Positions 13,341 to 17,013 of a DNA stretch of 17,013 bases are shown here, piece by piece; the stretch's first letter is position 1; each line of letters opens with the position of its first letter. A program made the translations under genes and the position numbers. This stretch comes from Oscillospiraceae bacterium (lineage in GTDB: Bacteria; Bacillota; Clostridia; UBA1381). The stretch covers positions 1-17,013 of the forward strand of contig SVKH01000016.1 in the NCBI GenBank assembly GCA_015068545.1, read 5' to 3'. Below the pieces are notes generated by a model that had not been told where the DNA came from, did no database searches, and worked only from the letters and a program-made list of their open reading frames with translations.

Positions 13341-14168
13341 TTACTCGTCACTCTCCTTGTTGACCTTGTCTATAAGTTCTTTTTTTATCTTTCTTGCAGA
13401 TGAGAAGTCTATACAGAATCTCATCAGGCTCACCCAGAACAAAAATGTAACCAGCAAAATTGCAATAGGTGTAAGTATGCTGAAAAACATATATGTTGCT
13501 ACCACCACGAATATAACGAGGAATACGTTTATAGGCGCTGACGCAAATGCCATGATAAGTGAGTTTTTAAACACATCCTTTACCTTTACATTAAAGGTTA
13601 TCAAAAATTCGTACATATAGAAGTGCATAAAGGTGTATATAATCATAGCCGCAATCATAAAATATGCCAGATACCGTAGCATAGGATATTGACCTGACAT
13701 ATTGAAGTAAAAGTAAATGGAATTTACTCCGGATACCAGAACCACAATATCTATAACGAATATGATAAGACTTTGCTTAAAATTCTTCCTGATGTGTTCA
13801 AAGAAATCTGATACAAGCCACACATGTTCCTCTCTTGCAAAATTTCGCAACAGGAATGTGTAGCCACAGGAAACAGGACCTGTGCCCCAGAAAATTGTAA
13901 GAAGAGCCGTAAGTATTAGAGTAAGCTGGTTTATCACTGTGCTGTTTCCCACAATCTCAGCCGGCATGATAGCAGACAGAAAGTAGAAGCACAGAAAATG
14001 ATAAAGCAATATCACCGGCAAGCTCACCAGTACATACAGCATATTGGACAAAAATATCTTGCCCAGCTTACGCCACAAAAGCTCCAAAAACAAAAATACT
14101 CCTCTTTTTTTAGGCCCGTCCTTTTCCACTCCCGGACCGGGTTTATCGTAATTGAAAAACAATCCCAT
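13341..14168 (-). CDS. YesL/DUF624 family membrane protein
   Basis: A 275-residue polytopic membrane protein of unknown function. The N-terminus MGLFFNYDKPGPGVEKDGP, followed by a cytoplasmic helix (LFLELLWRKLGKIFLSNMLY) and a first membrane segment, is typical of the YesL/DUF624 family of Clostridia and Bacilli. Five to six hydrophobic segments follow (for example about residues 40-70, 84-105, 133-150, 160-185 and 215-250), and the C-terminus is charged (KKELIDKVNKESDE). Some family members lie near carbohydrate uptake genes, but no such genes are here. It is the first gene of the operon with mnmG, MBOAT and SGNH, and its stop codon abuts the mnmG start. AAAGGAAG precedes the ATG. A promoter is predicted in the inverted repeat at 14203-14234. 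Confidence 0.82.
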   Translation of the reverse strand: MGLFFNYDKPGPGVEKDGPKKRGVFLFLELLWRKLGKIFLSNMLYVLVSLPVILLYHFLCFYFLSAIMPAEIVGNSTVINQLTLILTALLTIFWGTGPVSCGYTFLLRNFAREEHVWLVSDFFEHIRKNFKQSLIIFVIDIVVLVSGVNSIYFYFNMSGQYPMLRYLAYFMIAAMIIYTFMHFYMYEFLITFNVKVKDVFKNSLIMAFASAPINVFLVIFVVVATYMFFSILTPIAILLVTFLFWVSLMRFCIDFSSARKIKKELIDKVNKESDE

Positions 14169-14202
14169 TTTTATCTTCCTTTCAAAAAAACATAGTCACG
14201 GG

Positions 14203-14234
14203 TATTGTATCACACTTAAAGATGTGATACAATA
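14203..14234. promoter_or_regulatory. Palindromic divergent promoter: two back-to-back extended -10 elements
   Basis: A perfect 12-bp inverted repeat, TATTGTATCACA (14203-14214) and TGTGATACAATA (14223-14234), lies in the gap between the divergent YesL and RluA genes. Each arm read outward is an extended -10 (TG-A-TACAAT). A TTGTAT in the opposite arm lies exactly 17 bases upstream of each -10 and can act as a weak -35, so the two promoters overlap symmetrically. It could also serve as a regulator binding site. As a terminator it is unlikely because it lacks a T-tract and sits upstream of both genes. Confidence 0.6.
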
Positions 14235-14289
14235 TGTTAGCGGAATTTGTTACAAAAAATTAAAAAACCACGAAAAAGGGGCTGAGATT

Positions 14290-15237
14290 GTGCGAGAATT
14301 TACCGTAAATAAGAATGATGCAGGACAAAGGCTGGATAAATTTCTTACTAAACTCCTTCCCGCCATGCCCCAGAGTATGCTGTATAAAAGTCTTAGAAAA
14401 GACTGCGTAAAAGTAAATAACAAGCACATTAAGGACGGCGCCTATAAGCTTTCTGAAGGAGATACCCTAAAGCTATATGTAAAGGATGAATTTTTCGAAA
14501 AGCCGAAGGCTGACAATGCCTTTTTAAATATTGATGCAGATATTTCGGTAATTTACGAAGATGAGAATATCCTGCTGGTGGATAAAAAGCAAGGCATATG
14601 CGTACACGCAGACAACGAAGGCAGTACAAACACCCTGATAGACCACATAAAAAGCTACCTATACAATAAAGGAGAATTTGTACCGGAAGAGGAGAACACC
14701 TTTGTTCCCGCCTTGGCAAACCGCATAGACCGCAACACAGGCGGTATAGTTATTGCCGCAAAAAACGCCGAAACCCTGCGAATCCTTAACCAAAAAATCA
14801 AAGACAGAGAACTGGAAAAGAAGTATCTGTGCCTTGTATGGGGACATCTTGCAAAAAAATCCGGCACTATTAAAGGATATATCTTTAAAGATGAGGTAAA
14901 AAAACAGGTATACTTCTCCAGCGAATCCAAAAAGGGCTCAAAAACCGCTATTACAAACTACCGTGTGATAAAGGAATATTCTGACCATTCACTGGTGGAG
15001 GCGGAGCTAAAAACCGGCAGAACACACCAAATTCGTGTGAGCTTTGCCGCTATAGGCAATCCTCTTCTTGGAGACGGAAAGTACGGAAGAAATGAAATAA
15101 ACAAGAAATTTCCCTACTACGGTCAGGCATTATATTCATATAAGCTAAAATTTTCCTTCTCTACAGACGGTGGTATTTTAAATTACCTTGACGGCAAAGA
15201 ATTTACCATAGAGAATGTGGAATTTCAAAAAAGATAG
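14290..15237 (+). CDS. RluA family RNA pseudouridine synthase with S4 domain
   Basis: A 315-residue protein that converts uridine to pseudouridine in rRNA or tRNA. An S4 RNA-binding domain forms the N-terminus (residues about 12-70: DAGQRLDKFLTKLLP ... VKVNNKHIKDGAYKLSEGD). The catalytic domain has the RluA motif ANRIDRNTGGIV with the catalytic Asp147 (usual form HRLDR.TSG; here Asn replaces His), ELEKKYLCLVWG, and LKTGRTHQIRVSFAAIGNPLLGD. The frame is open further upstream to 14152. The GTG at 14290 is chosen because an AGGGG ribosome binding site lies before it, the S4 domain begins right after, and the upstream part would cross the promoter. The exact modified position (RluC/RluD-like or other) cannot be told. 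A Cys-rich small protein follows 9 bases later. Confidence 0.93.
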   Translation: MREFTVNKNDAGQRLDKFLTKLLPAMPQSMLYKSLRKDCVKVNNKHIKDGAYKLSEGDTLKLYVKDEFFEKPKADNAFLNIDADISVIYEDENILLVDKKQGICVHADNEGSTNTLIDHIKSYLYNKGEFVPEEENTFVPALANRIDRNTGGIVIAAKNAETLRILNQKIKDRELEKKYLCLVWGHLAKKSGTIKGYIFKDEVKKQVYFSSESKKGSKTAITNYRVIKEYSDHSLVEAELKTGRTHQIRVSFAAIGNPLLGDGKYGRNEINKKFPYYGQALYSYKLKFSFSTDGGILNYLDGKEFTIENVEFQKR

Positions 15238-15246
15238 GAGCCGGAC

Positions 15247-15432
15247 ATGAAAAAGATAAAAACCAGATGCGAAGAATGTGCATACTATACCTATGACGAT
15301 TATTACGATTGCTATGTGTGCGAAATGAATCTTGACGAAGACGAGATGCTGAAATTTATGCAGTCTTCCTTTGATAACTGCCCATACTACCGCCTTGGTG
15401 ACGACTATGCCGTAGTACGAAAACAAAACTGA
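15247..15432 (+). CDS. Small Cys-rich protein, DUF6472-like
   Basis: A 61-residue acidic protein with four Cys: CEECAYY near the start, CYVCEMNLDEDEM in the middle and CPYYR near the end. The pattern suggests binding of one metal ion, probably zinc. The layout (Cys pair, Tyr/Asp-rich stretch, MNLDEDEML, DNCPYYRLGDDYAVVRKQ) resembles the DUF6472 family of Clostridia, whose function is unknown to me. AGGAG lies 6-7 bases before the ATG, and the gene starts 9 bases after the pseudouridine synthase, so both are in one operon. No signal peptide. Confidence 0.82.
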   Translation: MKKIKTRCEECAYYTYDDYYDCYVCEMNLDEDEMLKFMQSSFDNCPYYRLGDDYAVVRKQN

Positions 15433-15471
15433 TAAAGCTGTTGCAATGTGGCATTTTTTAGCCCGTTTACC

Positions 15472-15501
15472 AAGATACTTTAAAAATATCTTAATTTTTT
15501 T
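15472..15501 (+). terminator. Weak terminator after the rluA-type operon
   Basis: AAGATA (15472-15477) pairs with TATCTT (15487-15492), followed by AATTTTTTT. The stem is short and AT-rich, but the T-run and its position 40 bases after the last stop codon support termination. Confidence 0.5.
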
Positions 15502-15512
15502 CCAGAAAAAAG

Positions 15513-15541
15513 TTGACAACAGGATTTCTTTCATATATAAT
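15513..15541 (+). promoter_or_regulatory. Consensus sigma-A promoter of the riboswitch-controlled gene
   Basis: TTGACA (15513-15518), exactly 17 bases, TATAAT (15536-15541). Both hexamers are perfect. The predicted transcription start near 15548 lies just before the riboswitch aptamer. Confidence 0.88.
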
Positions 15542-15552
15542 ATATTTGAATA

Positions 15553-15627
15553 TTTTGGCAAACTGTAAGAAATTGCAGGACGCAAAGCCGTGAACCTAAA
15601 GCATTTGCTATGGTTGTCTGGTTGCAA
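15553..15627 (+). promoter_or_regulatory. Cyclic di-GMP class I riboswitch (GEMM-I) aptamer
   Basis: The hallmarks of GEMM-I are in order. GGCAAAC (from 15557) is the 5' closing strand. CTGTAA-GAAA-TTGCAG is a hairpin with a GAAA tetraloop. GGACGCAAAGCC is the near-invariant ligand core. The second hairpin carries CCTAAA ... TATGG, an 11-nt-type tetraloop receptor, at about 15595-15613. GTTGTCTGGTTGC completes the three-way fold. Class I aptamers bind the second messenger c-di-GMP and commonly control motility, adhesion and surface protein genes. The fold starts a few bases after the promoter's predicted start and overlaps the terminator at 15621-15662. Confidence 0.9.
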
Positions 15628-15662
15628 CATACTGACACGTTCAGTTTGCTTGCAACTTTTTT
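15621..15662 (+). terminator. Riboswitch-controlled terminator (expression platform)
   Basis: GTTGCAA (15621-15627) pairs with TTGCAAC (15650-15656), with an inner stem ACTGA/TCAGT (15631-15635 with 15641-15645), followed directly by six T. The left arm contains TTGC (15622-15625), the 3' closing strand of the aptamer, so aptamer and terminator are mutually exclusive. By inference, ligand binding blocks the terminator and switches the gene ON. Confidence 0.85.
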
Positions 15663-15839
15663 GCTTTTTAGGGGACTTTGTTACCCAAAGTGTAAACATT
15701 TATTATTTTACTGCGTATATATTTGAAGCCGGTGAATGACTTTTAAAGGTTATGCAGTACAAGAAGTGCATTGCTTCGTTTTCCCGTAGGTGCGACGGAG
15801 CAGCTTTTCGTGTTTAATTTTGTAAGGAGGATGATTTTT
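15663..15839 (+). other. Long 5' leader between riboswitch terminator and start codon
   Basis: About 177 bases of untranslated leader without a gene. It has possible stems ACTTTG/CAAAGT (15675-15680 with 15686-15691) and TGCTTCGT/ACGGAGCA (15772-15779 with 15795-15802, one G-U pair). It ends with the strong ribosome binding site AAGGAGG at 15824-15830, 9 bases before the ATG. The length is more than a simple leader needs and may hold a second control element or stabilise the mRNA. I recognise no known RNA family in it. Confidence 0.5.
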
Positions 15840-17013
15840 ATGAAAAAATTTCTTGCGCTATTTGTAGCCACAGCAGTTACTCTGTCATCGGCAGTTGCCT
15901 TTGCAGCGCCAAACAGACCAAGCTTTCCGGGAAATAACAGACCTAGTTATGAAAATTCCATTGTATCCGGCGAAGATGTACTGTTCTTTATAAGCCGCTG
16001 GGGCGTACAATGGGACAGCGCAGGTAACGTGGAAACCCGTGATACTTCACACTTTTCAGACCAAGTAGGAGAATCCAAGCTAAACCAAAGACTAAATAAT
16101 AACTTCCATATTGTAATAGGCGATACCGTTACCGAAGCTGACATTGAGGCATATCTGGAGGGAACTCCACAAGAGTCTAATGTATTCAAAAAGCTGGAAA
16201 AGGAATACAAAAAGCAAGGCGCATTGCTATACACAAGCTCCGGTACACAGATTTCATGGAACGACTTTAACAGCGATAGCTACGAGGTTCAATGGTACGT
16301 TTTGAAGAGAGAGCTTGACGGTTGGCACGTTGATGGAATTATTATCGAAAAAGAAACCGAAGAAAAGGTAGACATAGTTCTTCCTAATGAAAAAGAAGAA
16401 TACGAAGAAAGCATAGATAATTCAGACAACAATCCATCTGAGGGAAATGGAGAGGACACCGAAAAGGACCACATCATCCCAGACGAAAATGGCGATAAGC
16501 CAACAGATACCGGTGATAATACCGAAGACAACAATCCTACCGAAGAGGACAAAGACAACCTGACAGGCGATGAAGATAATTCCGCAAACGACAAGGACGC
16601 AGAAGACAACACAACGGAAGAAGATAAGGACAACAAACCTGCCGAAGAGGACAAAGATGATGAGGACGAAAAGGAAGAGGACATTCCGCAGATTCCTGAT
16701 ACATCTATCCAAATAAGCGGTGCGAACTACGCATACATATTCGGCTATGAGCCTGTTATCATTTCCTCTACCGATGAGGATGGACAGGCAACCCACACTG
16801 CAGAGATTACTATGGGTATGGATGATGACGTAACTGTGGAGCAAGTAAGCTCAATGCTTGTGCGTATTCTTGACCAAAACGGAAACACAAAGGATATGAC
16901 TTTCCCTATGACAGACAACGTAAGACCTCACCAAGGACAATGGTATGAAAGAGGCCTTTTGTATCTGTGCTCAGTAGGTGGATTTGATGAGAATGAAACT
17001 ATCCGCACTGTGC
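15840..17013 (+). CDS. Secreted acidic surface protein with SLH-like module (3' end outside window)
   Basis: 391 codons are visible and the frame is still open at the edge. A clear signal peptide (MKKFLALFVATAVTLSSAVAFA, cleavage after Ala22) directs export. Residues about 24-175 form a folded region that I cannot assign, rich in Trp (ISRWGVQWD, YVLKRELDGWHVDGIII). Residues about 180-285 are a low-complexity linker dominated by Asp, Glu and Asn. From about residue 295, NYAYIFGYEP, followed by MDDDVTVEQVSSMLVRILDQ and GQWYERGLLYLCSVGGFDENE, resembles one S-layer homology (SLH) repeat, but with Val-Glu in place of the usual TRAE core, so it may be a diverged module. SLH domains attach proteins to pyruvylated secondary cell-wall polymers. 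Expression is under the c-di-GMP riboswitch at 15553-15662, consistent with a role in adhesion or biofilm. The acidic codons make misleading Ser/Val-rich ORFs on the opposite strand. Confidence 0.85.
   Translation, partial: MKKFLALFVATAVTLSSAVAFAAPNRPSFPGNNRPSYENSIVSGEDVLFFISRWGVQWDSAGNVETRDTSHFSDQVGESKLNQRLNNNFHIVIGDTVTEADIEAYLEGTPQESNVFKKLEKEYKKQGALLYTSSGTQISWNDFNSDSYEVQWYVLKRELDGWHVDGIIIEKETEEKVDIVLPNEKEEYEESIDNSDNNPSEGNGEDTEKDHIIPDENGDKPTDTGDNTEDNNPTEEDKDNLTGDEDNSANDKDAEDNTTEEDKDNKPAEEDKDDEDEKEEDIPQIPDTSIQISGANYAYIFGYEPVIISSTDEDGQATHTAEITMGMDDDVTVEQVSSMLVRILDQNGNTKDMTFPMTDNVRPHQGQWYERGLLYLCSVGGFDENETIRTV

Noticed and set aside
14203..14234. Intrinsic terminator
   Set aside because: Perfect stem but no T-tract on either strand, and it lies upstream of two divergent genes.
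14152..14289. N-terminal extension of the pseudouridine synthase to the ATG at 14152
   Set aside because: The extension would overlap the divergent gene's start and the palindromic promoter, and the S4 domain begins right after the GTG at 14290 with its own ribosome binding site.
15178..15699. Minus-strand ORF of 173 aa
   Set aside because: It crosses the riboswitch, the promoter and two good plus-strand genes; it is a shadow.
16289..16844. Long Ser/Val/Phe-rich minus-strand ORFs of 131 and 140 aa
   Set aside because: Mirror of the Asp/Glu-rich linker of the surface protein on the plus strand; low complexity and no ribosome binding site.
1..17013. Insertion sequences, integrase genes or CRISPR arrays
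   Set aside because: No transposase or integrase motifs, no terminal inverted repeats with target duplications and no regularly spaced repeats were seen; only the 13-bp tRNA-end repeats suggest a past insertion.

Overview
The window looks like chromosomal DNA of a low-to-medium GC Gram-positive anaerobe of the class Clostridia (Bacillota). The basis is AGGAGG-type ribosome binding sites, consensus sigma-A promoters with 17-bp spacers, a class I cyclic-di-GMP riboswitch, an SLH-like surface protein, a YesL/DUF624 membrane protein and a DUF6472-like protein. The genus cannot be named from the sequence alone.

Layout. (1) 1-2831, plus strand: the 3' two thirds of gyrA, overlapped by a lipoprotein cyclophilin and followed by a cytoplasmic cyclophilin paralogue. 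(2) 2838-4671, minus strand: cysteine synthase followed 5 bp later by a histidine phosphatase, with a visible promoter. A structured convergent zone separates this unit from region 1. (3) 4682-6174, minus strand: a bacterial NSS (LeuT/MhsT type) sodium-coupled transporter with its own promoter and a strong terminator. (4) 6175-8619: an AT-rich accessory stretch. It holds a decayed XRE regulator, a small membrane protein, a promoter-driven unit with no intact ORF, and a barnase/barstar pair whose toxin carries an N-terminal Cys/His motif like that of phage MuF head proteins. The pair lies between two 13-bp direct repeats identical to the 3' end of the adjacent tRNA-Ser(GCU). (5) 8620-8931, minus strand: tRNA-Ser(GCU) and tRNA-Ser(UGA) with a consensus promoter. 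(6) 8951-14168, minus strand: a tight operon of YesL-like protein, mnmG, MBOAT O-acyltransferase and SGNH-like protein. (7) 14290-15501, plus strand: an RluA-type pseudouridine synthase and a Cys-rich small protein, divergent from region 6 across a perfect 12-bp inverted repeat made of two back-to-back extended -10 elements. (8) 15513-17013, plus strand: a consensus promoter, c-di-GMP-I riboswitch, terminator, long leader, and a secreted acidic protein with an SLH-like module that runs off the window.

The most notable element is the roughly 1.1-kb toxin/immunity cassette at 7510-8632. It combines a phage-head-like N-terminus fused to a complete barnase domain, a barstar immunity gene, a short upstream ORF with the best ribosome binding site in the unit, its own promoter starting at the tRNA terminator, and direct repeats of the tRNA 3' end at both borders. 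No integrase is present, so it looks like a cargo-only insertion or the remains of a larger phage-derived element. The second regulatory highlight is the riboswitch: the terminator's left arm is the aptamer's closing strand, which predicts that c-di-GMP turns the surface protein ON.
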